From Aliishimia sp039978895 (GTDB lineage: Bacteria; Pseudomonadota; Alphaproteobacteria; Rhodobacterales; Rhodobacteraceae): a stretch of 64,000 nt of DNA. Location: the NCBI GenBank assembly GCA_039978895.1, contig JBDWAL010000029.1, positions 1 through 64,000 of the forward strand, given 5' to 3'. A program made the translations under genes and the position numbers. The notes below the pieces were generated by a model. The model was not told the origin of the DNA. It saw nothing but the letters and a program-made list of their open reading frames with translations, and made no database searches. Numbering within the stretch: position 1 is the first letter of the stretch; each line of letters begins with the position of its first letter. Of the stretch, positions 1 through 8,745 are shown in pieces.

Positions 1-282
1 ACATGAACTGACAACGATCTTGGTTACTCGTGTGCCTTGCGAGGTTTCGGAGTGCTTGCTCCATAGAAAACGCACCCACGGGCCGGGAAGGAAGTCGTCG
101 GCCTGCTCCATATACCCAACGCCGCCGCGTAGATCTATCAGAGCCAGCTTCGCGCGGTGTCTCGCATAGCCCGCTTCTTGCGATCTTTGTTGTGCAAAAG
201 TAGTAATTTCCCCTACTTTCATATTGGTGAAATCACTGCTGTCCATGGCTTCTTGAATGGCAACTTCAGACCACATTTTCAT
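1..282 (-). CDS. Hypothetical protein, 3' end cut by window edge
   Basis: A minus-strand frame opens with ATG at 282 and runs without a stop to the window edge, giving at least 94 residues. The product begins MKMWSEVAIQEAMDSSDF and continues through a region rich in charged residues and small motifs such as GGVGYMEQADD and LPGPWVRFLW. I see no signal peptide, membrane segment or family motif that I recognise. The start overlaps the stop of the LysR remnant by ATGA, but that remnant is broken, so the overlap may be chance. It could be a real short gene or more debris from the rearranged region next to it. Confidence 0.4.
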   Translation of the reverse strand, partial: MKMWSEVAIQEAMDSSDFTNMKVGEITTFAQQRSQEAGYARHRAKLALIDLRGGVGYMEQADDFLPGPWVRFLWSKHSETSQGTRVTKIVVSSC

Positions 283-655
283 TTCTGAACGATCAACTGA
301 AACAACATCATTTTCGAAACACACGTGAACTTCGGCGACAGTTTTTGCGCTTCCGTATGGTCGCGCAAGTCCTCAGCCGAGGTTGGGCGGCCATGCTTTT
401 GAAAGTAAATCTTTGATCCATAAAGGGCGCGTCCCCAGGTGAATGAATATGCGACCACGAGCGCCGGATCCTTGGGTTCACGCGTACGCACAGCAATATC
501 TGCCTCACCTTTCGCGAGGTCGAAGGCAGAAATCGAACTGATAAGATCAACGTACAGTCCCTCAAATGCCTCGGAAATTTGGTGAACCAAAGGCCGAAGG
601 ATGTGGGCCGCGGTGGGGACACAAGCGATCTTTACAGTAGCCGCTATTTTCGCAA
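279..655 (-). pseudogene. Remnant of a LysR-type regulator (effector domain)
   Basis: The minus-strand translation carries the typical middle of a LysR substrate-binding domain: KIACVPTAAHILRPLV, a stretch around DLISSISAFDLAKGEADIAVR, and GRALYGSKIYFQKHG. The helix-turn-helix half is missing. Homology stops abruptly near 655, where rightward sulfotransferase sequence starts, so the 5' part was lost at a rearrangement junction. After the homologous part the frame reads on for about 20 unrelated residues to a stop at 279. It is unlikely to make a working regulator. Family recognition is from motifs only. Confidence 0.6.
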
Positions 656-657
656 CA

Positions 658-909
658 ATGGACAAGATCGTGGTCCAAGATCTGATCGGCGGGACAGACA
701 AGAACAGCGCGATCAAGGCCTATCGCCGCAACAACGAGAAGGTCCGCGACACGATCCCCGCAGACCGGCTGCTGGTCTTCACGCCAACAGATGGCTGGGA
801 CCCGCTGTGCCGCTTCCTTGGGGTGGACGTCCCCGCAGGTAATTTCCCGCGCAGCCATGCCCGCGATGAGTTCTGGGCGCATTTTGGCGGTGAACCGGCT
901 GCGGCCTGA
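658..909 (+). pseudogene. C-terminal fragment of a Sulfotransfer_4-type sulfotransferase
   Basis: The rightward frame encodes the C-terminal part of a small bacterial sulfotransferase-like protein: residues resembling AYRRNNEKVRDTIPADRLLVF, then DGWDPLCRFLGVDVPAGNFPR, then a DEFWAHFG ending. This order (helix with YRRHN, LLVF strand, GW.PLC.FLG.P.P..FPR) is characteristic of the family. The P-loop N-terminal half is absent; the junction at about 655-660 abuts the opposite-strand LysR remnant. A matching N-terminal piece lies downstream at 1112, so the two halves are in reversed order. Confidence 0.6.
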
Positions 910-1111
910 CAGGTGATGCAGCAGCAGGCATTTCTGCAAACGGTGTTTGCAATCTTCTCTGGCGCATTGGGATGCCGGGTTCGGTAGGGTCAACGCATCG
1001 CTGAAATGAGAAGCCAACAGCAGCAGACGGTGACGGTCCAATGGCCTGTCACCGACCGATCGCTGGCGGCCGTCTGACAGCAACTGAACAGCATCAAGGA
1101 AGGAAAACAAA

Positions 1112-1246
1112 ATGTCCCTGAAAGTCATCGGAACCGGCATGAGTCGCACCGGAACGTTGTCCACCAAAACAGCGCTTGAGACGCTCGGGTTGGCGAGGGG
1201 TTGGCCTGGGCCTTTATCGAATACAGTCATGATATGCAGCTCTTGA
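1112..1246 (+). pseudogene. N-terminal fragment of a sulfotransferase
   Basis: ATG at 1112 follows AGGAAAACAA and opens a 44-codon frame starting MSLKVIGTGMSRTGTLSTK, the 5'-phosphosulfate P-loop start of Sulfotransfer_4-type proteins (G.G.SRTGTLS). After TALETLG the reading turns to unrelated sequence and stops at 1246. It is the N-terminal half of the kind of protein whose C-terminal half sits upstream at 658-909. The arrangement suggests two tandem copies from which the middle was deleted, or a larger rearrangement. Confidence 0.6.
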
Positions 1247-1344
1247 AACGGAAGGCTATGGTGTTCTTTCAAAGTGCAGCGAAGGTTTGAATTTTTCAGA
1301 TCAGCAATGTGGTAATGACAAGTTTTCAAAAGGAGGCGTGACAC

Positions 1345-1776
1345 ATGAGAGTTTGTGGATGTGAAATTTCGGCGAGTGAAGTTCGGCTTGCCGTTGCCTA
1401 CCATGATGATGAAGGCGGTGTGGAAATGCTGCGCCTGAAGACGACACGGGTAGTGCTGGAGGATGACACGTCCGAGGCCGATCTACGATCAGTATTGGCA
1501 GATCTTCAACAGTTTTCCCGAGATCACGAGATTGATGTATTCGTGATTAAAACTCGTGCCAAGAAAGGCCGTATGGCGGGCGGGGCGGTTTCCTTCAAAA
1601 TTGAAACCTTGATCCAACTCGTCGAAGGAAGCAAAACCAAGTTCGTTAGTCCGGTCGCACTCTCTCACTTTGCCAAGAAAGACCTTGATGAATATCCCGA
1701 GAAGCTGCCCGTTTATTTGAAGAACGCATTTCTTTCCGGAGCTTATGCTCTGACGAAGCCGGGTTTTTTAGCATAG
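1345..1776 (+). CDS. DUF3010 family protein
   Basis: A 143-residue soluble protein with a strong ribosome site, AAGGAGG, about 8 bases before the ATG. It matches the DUF3010 pattern as I know it: a MRVCGCEIS opening strand, an acidic middle, a central KKGRMAGGAVSFKIE motif, and a C-terminal half with FVSP and short helices. The biochemical function of the family is not established to my knowledge. It has no signal peptide or membrane segment. It stands alone between sulfotransferase debris and the sugar regulon, so context does not suggest a role. Length fits the family. Confidence 0.75.
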   Translation: MRVCGCEISASEVRLAVAYHDDEGGVEMLRLKTTRVVLEDDTSEADLRSVLADLQQFSRDHEIDVFVIKTRAKKGRMAGGAVSFKIETLIQLVEGSKTKFVSPVALSHFAKKDLDEYPEKLPVYLKNAFLSGAYALTKPGFLA

Positions 1777-2045
1777 CCGAGATAGTGAGATCCAGCCATG
1801 CAAATCCTATGTAAACGCAAGCTGAACGAACGACCGGTATCGGTTTCTGGACATTCGTTGCGCTCTGACTGAATTGACACAACGCGGACTTTGCTGCCGT
1901 TGACGACTTAGGATTGGTTGGCTGCTTTTTACGCTTCGCGACCACCTCCAACGATAGCAATGTCCCGACTTCGCTTTCGAAACATGTTACTCCAGTTGGT
2001 GAAATGTTTGACGTTCATCAAAGACACACACCACTTACATCTTCG

Positions 2046-2969
2046 TTAGATTTTTTTGGTCGTTTCAAGAATAGCATTTTCCGCGAGCGGCGATAATTCC
2101 CGGTCTGCTCTGGCGATGACAAAGAATGGTGAAACGAGGATATCTTCAACAAGGTCCAATCGGACGACGTTCATGTTCAGCGCAGAATCCGTCAAGAGTT
2201 CGACAACTTCTTGCGTTTGCGGAGCGACGGCGGTTGATTGTTCCAAAAGGGCCAATGCCACAAGCAAGGAGGACGTATTCGTAATCTGGCTCGGCATTAA
2301 AACCCGGTTGGTCAGAAAGGCTGTCTCTACAGCGGCCCGGATCGGTGTGCCGTGATCTTGAATGATCCAGTCGAACTCTCTCAGTTCCTTCAGACGGATC
2401 GCCTTTTTCTTGGCCATCGGGTGATCCCCATAGACCAAAATTGATACCACTTCGCTGGTCGCTGGGTGGATGCGATAGCTTTGTCTGTGATAATCTTGTG
2501 CGGGCCGCGCGACCACGAAGTCGAACATGCCTTCGTCAAGGCCGCGCATCAATGTTGTGGATGGTGCGACTTCAATCGTGAACTCCACCTCTGGGGCCTG
2601 GTCACGCATGGCCCGCACAACCGGTACCACAAGTCCAACCGCAGGGCCGGTTACTGTGCCGATACGCACCGATCCTGCGCGCCCGCTTGCGATTTGTGCA
2701 ACGTCCATGTCCAGCCTGTCAAAGCCTTGAAGGATCTGGCGCGCATGTCGCACGACGGCTTCACCAATCGGGGTGGGAACCATTCCTTTTGCGTGGCGCG
2801 AGAACAATGAGGCACCGACCAAATTTTCGATTTCGGCTAGCATGCGGGATGCAGCGGGCTGAGACAGAGTAATCTCTTCTGCTGCCGCTTGCAGTTTGCC
2901 AGTCAGGGCAACCTGCAAGACCAGACGCAGATGGATATTTTTGAGGCGACGGGCAAAACTCATGCGCAT
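2046..2969 (-). CDS. LysR-type regulator, GbpR-like, of the sugar regulon
   Basis: A 307-residue LysR-family regulator: an N-terminal winged helix-turn-helix (RRLKNIHLRLVLQVAL to QPAASRMLAEIE, about residues 4-60) followed by a two-lobed effector domain. The same frame is open much further upstream, but that extension is antisense to chvE, so I place the start at ATG 2969 (MRMSFARRL; 2963 is also possible). It is divergent from the ChvE-type binding protein gene with 145 bases between. In Agrobacterium and Azospirillum, GbpR sits in this place and controls the sugar-binding protein gene in response to sugars such as arabinose and galactose. By analogy it probably regulates the 3115-12183 operon. 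Confidence 0.85.
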   Translation of the reverse strand: MRMSFARRLKNIHLRLVLQVALTGKLQAAAEEITLSQPAASRMLAEIENLVGASLFSRHAKGMVPTPIGEAVVRHARQILQGFDRLDMDVAQIASGRAGSVRIGTVTGPAVGLVVPVVRAMRDQAPEVEFTIEVAPSTTLMRGLDEGMFDFVVARPAQDYHRQSYRIHPATSEVVSILVYGDHPMAKKKAIRLKELREFDWIIQDHGTPIRAAVETAFLTNRVLMPSQITNTSSLLVALALLEQSTAVAPQTQEVVELLTDSALNMNVVRLDLVEDILVSPFFVIARADRELSPLAENAILETTKKI

Positions 2970-3114
2970 AACATTACATTTTTGGTATGTTTTATGCAAA
3001 TATTTAAATTTTATTGTTATGTATTTCTGCTTTACCCAAAAGGAGAGCCTAATCGCTCGCAATAGAGGAACGCGTGACGCAGTTTGTTTGCAACACGCAT
3101 TTTGGGAGGAAATC
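2970..3114. promoter_or_regulatory. Divergent promoter/operator region between regulator and chvE
   Basis: This 145-base gap is clearly more A/T-rich than its surroundings between about 2972 and 3035, with runs such as AAATATTTAAATTTTATTG. It must hold the promoters for both the LysR-type gene and chvE and probably the LysR operator. A ribosome site (GGGAGGAAATC) precedes the chvE ATG. I cannot pick a single T-N11-A LysR box with confidence because the A/T-rich segment offers several. Confidence 0.5.
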
Positions 3115-4167
3115 ATGAAACTTACACGTCTGCTTACAACAGCAGCGGTGACGGCGCTCGTGTCAGCTGCCGCATACGCTGAGGGTACCATCGGCATCGC
3201 AATGCCGACGCAATCTTCTGCACGCTGGATCTCTGATGGCAACTCGATGGTCGAACAGTTCGAAGCAGCAGGATACGACACCATTCTGCAATATGCCGAG
3301 GACGATATCCCCAACCAGCTGGCGCAGATCGAAAACATGATCACCAATGGCGTCGATGTGTTGGTTATCGCAGCGATTGACGGCACGACTCTTTCGAACG
3401 CACTGGAAAATGCACATTTTGCCGACATCCAGATCATCGCATATGACCGCCTGATCCGCGACAGCGAATACGTCGATTACTATGCGACGTTCGACAACTT
3501 CAAAGTTGGCGTTCAACAGGCCACGTCTTTGGTGGATGGCCTTGGCGAACGCTTTGGTGACGGTCCATACAATGTTGAGTTGTTCGGCGGGTCACCCGAC
3601 GATAACAACGCCTACTTCTTCTACAATGGCGCGATGTCCGTTCTGGACCCGCTGATTGCAGATGGCACGATCAACATTGTGTCTGGCCAAATGGGCATGG
3701 AGACCGTCGGCACATTGCGTTGGGATGGTGCCGTTGCACAGGCCCGCATGGATAACCTGTTATCCGCGCATTACACCGACGAAACCATTCACGGCGTGCT
3801 GTCGCCGTATGATGGTCTGTCTATCGGTATCATTTCCTCGCTTAAGGGTGTGGGATATGGGTCCGGCGATCAGGCAATGCCGATTGTGTCCGGTCAGGAC
3901 GCGGAGCTGCGATCTGTTAAGTCCATGCTTGCCGGTGAGCAGTATTCCACTGTCTTCAAAGACACGCGCGAACTTGCCCGTGTGACTGTGGGCATGGTTG
4001 ATGCGCTGCTTGAGGGCGGTGAGCCCGAGATCAACGACACCACCACCTATGAAAATGGCGTCAAGGTAATCCCAAGCTATCTGCTTGAACCTGTGTCCGT
4101 CGATCTGTCCAACTGGGAAGATGTGATCATCGGATCCGGTTACTATTCGATGGACGAAGTCCAGTAA
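3115..4167 (+). CDS. chvE: ChvE-type periplasmic multiple-sugar-binding protein
   Basis: A 350-residue periplasmic binding protein for aldoses such as arabinose, galactose or glucose. It has a clear signal peptide (basic MKLTRLL, hydrophobic core, cleavage after AAAYA, about residue 22) and a type I periplasmic-binding fold: GIAMPTQSSARW, a NQLAQIENMITNGVDVLVIAAIDG hinge region, AYDRLIRDSE, the ELFGGSPDDNNAYFFYNGA segment typical of ChvE, and VSGQDAELRSV. The long open frame begins upstream at 2896, but ATG 3115 has the ribosome site and the signal peptide. It is the first gene of a sugar transport and catabolic operon. In Agrobacterium, ChvE also feeds sugar signals to VirA; no virA is seen here. 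Confidence 0.93.
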   Translation: MKLTRLLTTAAVTALVSAAAYAEGTIGIAMPTQSSARWISDGNSMVEQFEAAGYDTILQYAEDDIPNQLAQIENMITNGVDVLVIAAIDGTTLSNALENAHFADIQIIAYDRLIRDSEYVDYYATFDNFKVGVQQATSLVDGLGERFGDGPYNVELFGGSPDDNNAYFFYNGAMSVLDPLIADGTINIVSGQMGMETVGTLRWDGAVAQARMDNLLSAHYTDETIHGVLSPYDGLSIGIISSLKGVGYGSGDQAMPIVSGQDAELRSVKSMLAGEQYSTVFKDTRELARVTVGMVDALLEGGEPEINDTTTYENGVKVIPSYLLEPVSVDLSNWEDVIIGSGYYSMDEVQ

Positions 4168-4183
4168 TCTGGTTTCTCCCTGG

Positions 4184-4209
4184 GGCTGTCCGTTTTCGGG
4201 CGGGCAGCC
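4184..4209 (+). promoter_or_regulatory. Intercistronic stem-loop between chvE and gguA
   Basis: GGCTGTCCG at 4184-4192 pairs with CGGGCAGCC at 4201-4209 (nine pairs, one of them G-U) around an eight-base loop. There is no T-run behind it, so it is not a classic terminator. Such hairpins after a binding-protein gene commonly protect the upstream mRNA or reduce read-through, so that the binding protein is made in excess over the ATPase and permease. That role is inferred. Confidence 0.5.
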
Positions 4210-4233
4210 TCGGAATTTTTCAGAGGTGGGGAC

Positions 4234-5754
4234 ATGGACGCACTACTTGAGATGCGCGCTATCACCAAGGAATTCCCTGGTGTCAAAGCGCTCAATACGG
4301 TCGATCTGGCCGTTCGAAAAGGCGAAATCCACGCCATATGCGGTGAGAATGGCGCGGGTAAATCCACCCTCATGAAGGTGCTGTCCGGTGTCTATCCAGC
4401 GGGAACCTATGACGGCGAAATTCATTATGACGGCGCACCGGTAGAGTTCGGCGACATCTCGGACTCCGAGGCGCACGGCATCATCATTATCCATCAGGAA
4501 CTGGCGCTTGTGCCGCTTCTGTCGATCGCCGAGAATTTGTTTTTAGGCAACGAGCGTGCCAAAGGCGGCATCGTCGACTGGCGTGATACAAACCAGCGCA
4601 CAGAAGCATTGCTGCGCAAAGTTGGCCTTTCAGAGCCGCCCAGCGCGGTCGTGGACAAGTTGGGCGTGGGCAAGCAGCAGTTGGTCGAAATCGCCAAGGC
4701 CCTGTCTAAAGAAGTACGTCTGCTGATCCTGGATGAACCGACGGCCGCCTTGTCAGAAAGTGACAGCCAGGCGCTGCTTGATCTGATGCTTGAGCTAAAA
4801 GAACAGGGCGTCACCCAGATCATCATCAGTCACAAGCTTAACGAAGTGCGCCGCGTGGCAGATACCGTTACCGTGATCCGCGACGGCACAACCGTGTCGA
4901 CGATGGACGCCGCAAAAGGCGAGATCACAGAAGACCGCATCGTTCACGACATGGTGGGCCGCGACATGGCGGATCGCTATCCTGATCGTGATCGCAAGGC
5001 CGGCGACATGTTGATGGAGATCAAAGACTGGAATGTCTGGCACCCCGTCCATGCCGAACGGCAGATGATTAAGGACGTCAATTTGTCCGTGCGTGCCGGT
5101 GAGGTCGTTGGTATCGCGGGCTTAATGGGTGCAGGCCGCACTGAGCTGGCGATGAGCGTGTTTGGCAAATCCTACGGGCGCAACATCTCTGGATCGGTGG
5201 AGATGAAGGGCAAACCTGTTGATGTCAGCTCTGTGAGCAAGGCAATCGATACGGGGCTTGCCTATGTCACCGAGGACCGAAAATCGCTTGGGCTGGTGCT
5301 TGATGAAACGATCCAGCGCAACATTACACTTTCAAATCTTCCAACGGTGTCACGCAATTCAATCCTGAATGAAGCCCGTGAAACCCAAGTTGCCGAACAG
5401 TATCGCAAGACGCTCAACATCCGCACACCAAGTGTTTTTCAGCGTGTCATGAACTTGTCAGGGGGCAATCAGCAGAAGGTTGTGTTGTCCAAATGGCTCT
5501 TTGCCGAACCTGAGGTGCTGATCTTGGATGAACCGACCCGTGGCATCGACGTCGGTGCCAAATTTGAAATCTATGCGATCATCAATGAGCTGTCCAAGCA
5601 GGGCAAAGGCGTTGTGATGATCTCGTCCGAAATGCCCGAGCTTTTGGGCATGTGTGATCGCATCTACGTAATGAACGAAGGCGCTTTTGTCGGTGAATTG
5701 ACTGCCGAAGAAGCCAGCCAAGAGCGCATTATGTCGCTCATCGTGACCGAATAG
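4234..5754 (+). CDS. gguA: Sugar ABC transporter ATPase GguA
   Basis: A 506-residue tandem ATP-binding protein of the carbohydrate uptake class 2 type (RbsA/MglA/GguA). The first ATPase domain has Walker A GENGAGKST (residues 37-45) and Walker B LLILDEPTAAL, with a degenerate signature LGVGKQQ. The second has a divergent Walker A (GLMGAGRTEL), a full signature LSGGNQQKV and Walker B VLILDEPTRGIDVGAK. One normal and one degenerate site are usual for this class. It works on the cytoplasmic side with the permease encoded just downstream (11-base gap) and the ChvE binding protein upstream. The length is normal. Confidence 0.93.
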   Translation: MDALLEMRAITKEFPGVKALNTVDLAVRKGEIHAICGENGAGKSTLMKVLSGVYPAGTYDGEIHYDGAPVEFGDISDSEAHGIIIIHQELALVPLLSIAENLFLGNERAKGGIVDWRDTNQRTEALLRKVGLSEPPSAVVDKLGVGKQQLVEIAKALSKEVRLLILDEPTAALSESDSQALLDLMLELKEQGVTQIIISHKLNEVRRVADTVTVIRDGTTVSTMDAAKGEITEDRIVHDMVGRDMADRYPDRDRKAGDMLMEIKDWNVWHPVHAERQMIKDVNLSVRAGEVVGIAGLMGAGRTELAMSVFGKSYGRNISGSVEMKGKPVDVSSVSKAIDTGLAYVTEDRKSLGLVLDETIQRNITLSNLPTVSRNSILNEARETQVAEQYRKTLNIRTPSVFQRVMNLSGGNQQKVVLSKWLFAEPEVLILDEPTRGIDVGAKFEIYAIINELSKQGKGVVMISSEMPELLGMCDRIYVMNEGAFVGELTAEEASQERIMSLIVTE

Positions 5755-5765
5755 GAGGCCTAGAC

Positions 5766-7001
5766 ATGAACGCAACCGAACAAAGTGCCAAGGCACACAA
5801 GACTCTTGGGATTGGCGAATACCTTGTTCGGCACATGCGTGAATATGGGCTGTTGTTTGCCTTGATCGCGATCATGCTCTTCTTTCAAGTGGTGACGAAC
5901 GGCACACTTCTTAAGCCCGTCAACGTGACCAACCTGTTGTTGCAAAACAGTTATATTATCATCATGGCGCTTGGCATGCTAATGGTCATTGTTGCAGGGC
6001 ACATCGATCTATCTGTGGGTTCTGTAATGGGTTTTGTCGGCGCTTTAGCGGCAGTGATGATCGTTGAATATGAACTATCCACAGGCGTAACAATTGTTAC
6101 CTGCCTTGCGGCCGGAGGTTTGATTGGCGCGGCACAGGGGTACTGGATCGCCTATTGGAAAATCCCATCTTTTATTGTGACCCTTGCAGGGATGCTGGTG
6201 TTTCGCGGCCTTTCACTTTGGCTGCTTGAAGGGCAATCCCTTGGCCCGTTCCCGCGTGAATTTCAGATGATCTCCAACGGATTTGTGCCGGATATCGTCC
6301 CGCAAAATGTTTCTGACGCAGTGGCGAACCTGCTTGGGGAAAGGCGCGTCAATGTATTGTCGCTGTCCACAGGCATAATTGCCGCCTTCTTGATCACTTG
6401 GATGGGGCTCAAGGGCCGTGCTCAGAACCGTGCCTATGGTATGGAGCTGGAACCCAGCGCGTTCTTCTATGTCCGAATCGGAATCACATCGCTGGCGCTG
6501 ATATTTATCTTCTACAAACTTTCGACTTTCCGGGGCCTGCCCAATGTGTTGCTGACCATGGGCGTGCTGACGATCATCTATGCGTTTTTCACGGAACGCA
6601 CGGTTATGGGCCGGCGGATCTATGCCCTTGGGGGGAACGAAAAGGCCGCCAAACTGTCCGGCGTAAAAACCGAACGCCTGACGTTCCTCGCCTTTGCCAA
6701 CATGGGCGTCCTCGCCGCAGCGGCAGGCATGGTCTTTGCGGCACGTCTAAACTCGGCCACGCCAAAGGCTGGCTTTGCGCTGGAACTGGATGTCATCGCG
6801 GCGGTGTTTATTGGTGGCGCATCAATGTCGGGCGGTGTGGGACGCATTGTCGGCGCGGTTGTCGGTGCCTTCTTGATGGGGGTTCTCAACAACGGAATGT
6901 CGATCCTTGGTATCGGGATCGATTATCAGCAGGTCATCAAAGGCCTCGTGCTGCTCGCCGCTGTGATTTTCGACGTCTACAACAAATCAAAGCAGAGCTG
7001 A
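5766..7001 (+). CDS. gguB: Sugar ABC transporter permease GguB
   Basis: A 411-residue polytopic inner-membrane permease of the RbsC/XylH/GguB family. Hydrophobic segments include YGLLFALIAIMLFFQVV, IIIMALGMLMVIVAGHIDLSVGS (the conserved family motif), VTLAGMLVFRG, and C-terminal AVFIGGASMSGGVGRIVGA and VLLAAVIFDVYN; roughly ten spans are expected. A ribosome site AGGAGG lies about 8 bases before the ATG. It forms the channel energised by GguA. A soluble loop at about 170-200 is typical of the XylH/GguB subgroup. The catabolic genes follow with no real gap, so uptake and breakdown are co-expressed. Confidence 0.93.
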   Translation: MNATEQSAKAHKTLGIGEYLVRHMREYGLLFALIAIMLFFQVVTNGTLLKPVNVTNLLLQNSYIIIMALGMLMVIVAGHIDLSVGSVMGFVGALAAVMIVEYELSTGVTIVTCLAAGGLIGAAQGYWIAYWKIPSFIVTLAGMLVFRGLSLWLLEGQSLGPFPREFQMISNGFVPDIVPQNVSDAVANLLGERRVNVLSLSTGIIAAFLITWMGLKGRAQNRAYGMELEPSAFFYVRIGITSLALIFIFYKLSTFRGLPNVLLTMGVLTIIYAFFTERTVMGRRIYALGGNEKAAKLSGVKTERLTFLAFANMGVLAAAAGMVFAARLNSATPKAGFALELDVIAAVFIGGASMSGGVGRIVGAVVGAFLMGVLNNGMSILGIGIDYQQVIKGLVLLAAVIFDVYNKSKQS

Positions 7002-7002
7002 G

Positions 7003-8745
7003 ATGACATTTAAACCCGCCAAATGGCCCCGCCGCCTGCGTTCAGCTGAATGGTACGAGGGCAACACCAAAGACGTGATTTATCATCGCGGCTGGATGAA
7101 GAACCAAGGCTACCCCGATGACTTGTTCGACGGGCGCCCGGTGATTGGAATCCTAAACACTTGGTCCGATATGACACCTTGCAACGGCCACCTGCGCGAA
7201 TTGGCCGAAAAGGTCAAAGCAGGCATCTGGGAGGCTGGTGGGTTCCCACTCGAAGTGCCGGTCTTTTCGGCGTCCGAGAATACCTTTCGCCCGACGGCGA
7301 TGATGTTTCGAAATCTTGCTGCGCTGTCGATAGAAGAGCAAATACGTGGCCAGCCAATGGATGGCTGCGTTCTGATGGTTGGCTGTGACAAGACCACACC
7401 GTCGTTGCTGATGGCCGCTGCGTCCTGCGATCTGCCGTCAATTGTCGTGACGGGCGGGCCGATGCTGAACGGGTGGTTCCAAGGCGAACGGGTCGGCGCA
7501 GGCACGCATCTGTGGCGCTTTTCCGAGGCCGTCAAAGCCGGAGAAATGACGCAGGATGAATTCCGCAGCGCTGAATCCGCGGTCACGCGATCATCGGGCA
7601 CTTGCAATACAATGGGCACGGCGTCTTCGATGGCATCCATGTCTGAGGCTCTCGGTATGGCGCTGTCGGGCAATGCGGCCATTCCTGCTGTGGACAGCCG
7701 CCGCAGCGTCATGGCGCAATTGTCAGGTCGGCGTATCGTGCAAATGGTCAAGGACGATCTGAAACCATCGGATGTCCTGACGAAACAAGCCTTTGAAAAC
7801 GCGATCCGCTGTAACGGTGCGGTCGGAGGGTCAACCAACACGGTGGTGCATATGCTGGCGATTGCCGGGCGCATGGGGGTTGATCTGACGCTGGACGATT
7901 GGGACCGCTGCGGCCGCGACGTGTCGACGATTTTGAACCTGCAACCGTCTGGTGAATACCTCATGGAAGAGTTCTTCTATGCGGGCGGATTGCCGGTAGT
8001 TCTTAAGCGGCTCGCCGAGGCGGACAAGCTGCACAGGCAAGCGCTGACGGTGTCCGGCGAAACCATCTGGGACGAAGTGAAAGACGCGGTCAACTGGAAC
8101 GAAGACGTGATCAGACCCGCGGACAAGCCCCTGACGGAACAGGGAGGTATTGCGGTCTTGAAAGGCAATCTCGCCCCCAAAGGCGCGATCCTGAAACCTT
8201 CTGCCGCGTCGTCCCATTTGATGCAGCATCGTGGCCGCGCCGTCGTGTTCGAAGACATCGGCGACTACAAGGCACAGATCAACGATGATGCGCTTGATAT
8301 CGATGAAACCTGCATCATGGTCCTCAAGAATTGCGGCCCCAAAGGCTATCCGGGCATGGCCGAAGTTGGCAATATGGGCTTGCCGCCGAAGGTGTTGAAA
8401 AAGGGGATCAAGGACATGATCCGTATTTCTGATGCGCGCATGTCCGGCACGGCCTATGGCACAGTGATCCTGCATACCTCGCCTGAAGCTGCTGCCGGAG
8501 GGCCGCTAGCGGTCGTGCAAAACGGTGACATGATCGAGGTCGACGTGGAAGGGCGCGGTTTGCATCTGGATATCTCCGATGCTGAGCTGGCCGAGAGGCT
8601 GTCCAAGTGGAAACCTCGGCATGAGAAAGCACAATCTGGCTATGCTTGGCTACACCAGAAACACGTGGAGGGCGCCGATACAGGCGCCGATCTTGAATTC
8701 CTAAAAGGATGCCGCGGCGCCGCCGTTGGAAAGGATTCCCATTGA
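7003..8745 (+). CDS. IlvD/Edd-family sugar-acid dehydratase, probably L-arabonate dehydratase
   Basis: A 580-residue iron-sulfur dehydratase of the IlvD/Edd family, in the branch used for pentonates. Motifs visible: DMTPCNGHL, VGCDKTTPSLLMAAAS (cluster cysteine), SSGTCNTMGTASSMASMSEA, GAVGGSTNTVVHMLAIAG, KNCGPKGYPGMAEVGN and ISDARMSGTAYGTVILH. The family removes water from a sugar acid to give a 2-keto-3-deoxy acid. The neighbours (aldose dehydrogenase, keto-deoxy-pentonate dehydratase of the DHDPS family and semialdehyde dehydrogenase) point to L-arabonate as substrate, as in Azospirillum. Xylonate or another pentonate is possible. ATG lies 1 base after the gguB stop. Confidence 0.85.
   Translation: MTFKPAKWPRRLRSAEWYEGNTKDVIYHRGWMKNQGYPDDLFDGRPVIGILNTWSDMTPCNGHLRELAEKVKAGIWEAGGFPLEVPVFSASENTFRPTAMMFRNLAALSIEEQIRGQPMDGCVLMVGCDKTTPSLLMAAASCDLPSIVVTGGPMLNGWFQGERVGAGTHLWRFSEAVKAGEMTQDEFRSAESAVTRSSGTCNTMGTASSMASMSEALGMALSGNAAIPAVDSRRSVMAQLSGRRIVQMVKDDLKPSDVLTKQAFENAIRCNGAVGGSTNTVVHMLAIAGRMGVDLTLDDWDRCGRDVSTILNLQPSGEYLMEEFFYAGGLPVVLKRLAEADKLHRQALTVSGETIWDEVKDAVNWNEDVIRPADKPLTEQGGIAVLKGNLAPKGAILKPSAASSHLMQHRGRAVVFEDIGDYKAQINDDALDIDETCIMVLKNCGPKGYPGMAEVGNMGLPPKVLKKGIKDMIRISDARMSGTAYGTVILHTSPEAAAGGPLAVVQNGDMIEVDVEGRGLHLDISDAELAERLSKWKPRHEKAQSGYAWLHQKHVEGADTGADLEFLKGCRGAAVGKDSH

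Noticed and set aside
562..1404. A 280-codon open frame on the minus strand
   Set aside because: It runs antisense through both sulfotransferase fragments and the start of the DUF3010 gene and has no recognisable content; its length is due to the base composition.
2970..3437. N-terminal extension of the LysR-type gene
   Set aside because: The open frame continues for 156 codons but lies over the promoter region and chvE in antisense; the conserved domain starts at 2969.
6398..7006. Rightward frame within gguB
   Set aside because: Out-of-frame shadow of the permease gene; cysteine- and arginine-rich with no membrane segments.
7110..7964. Long minus-strand frame inside the sugar-acid dehydratase gene
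   Set aside because: The sense strand has all IlvD/Edd motifs. The antisense product is low in structure and has no family features.
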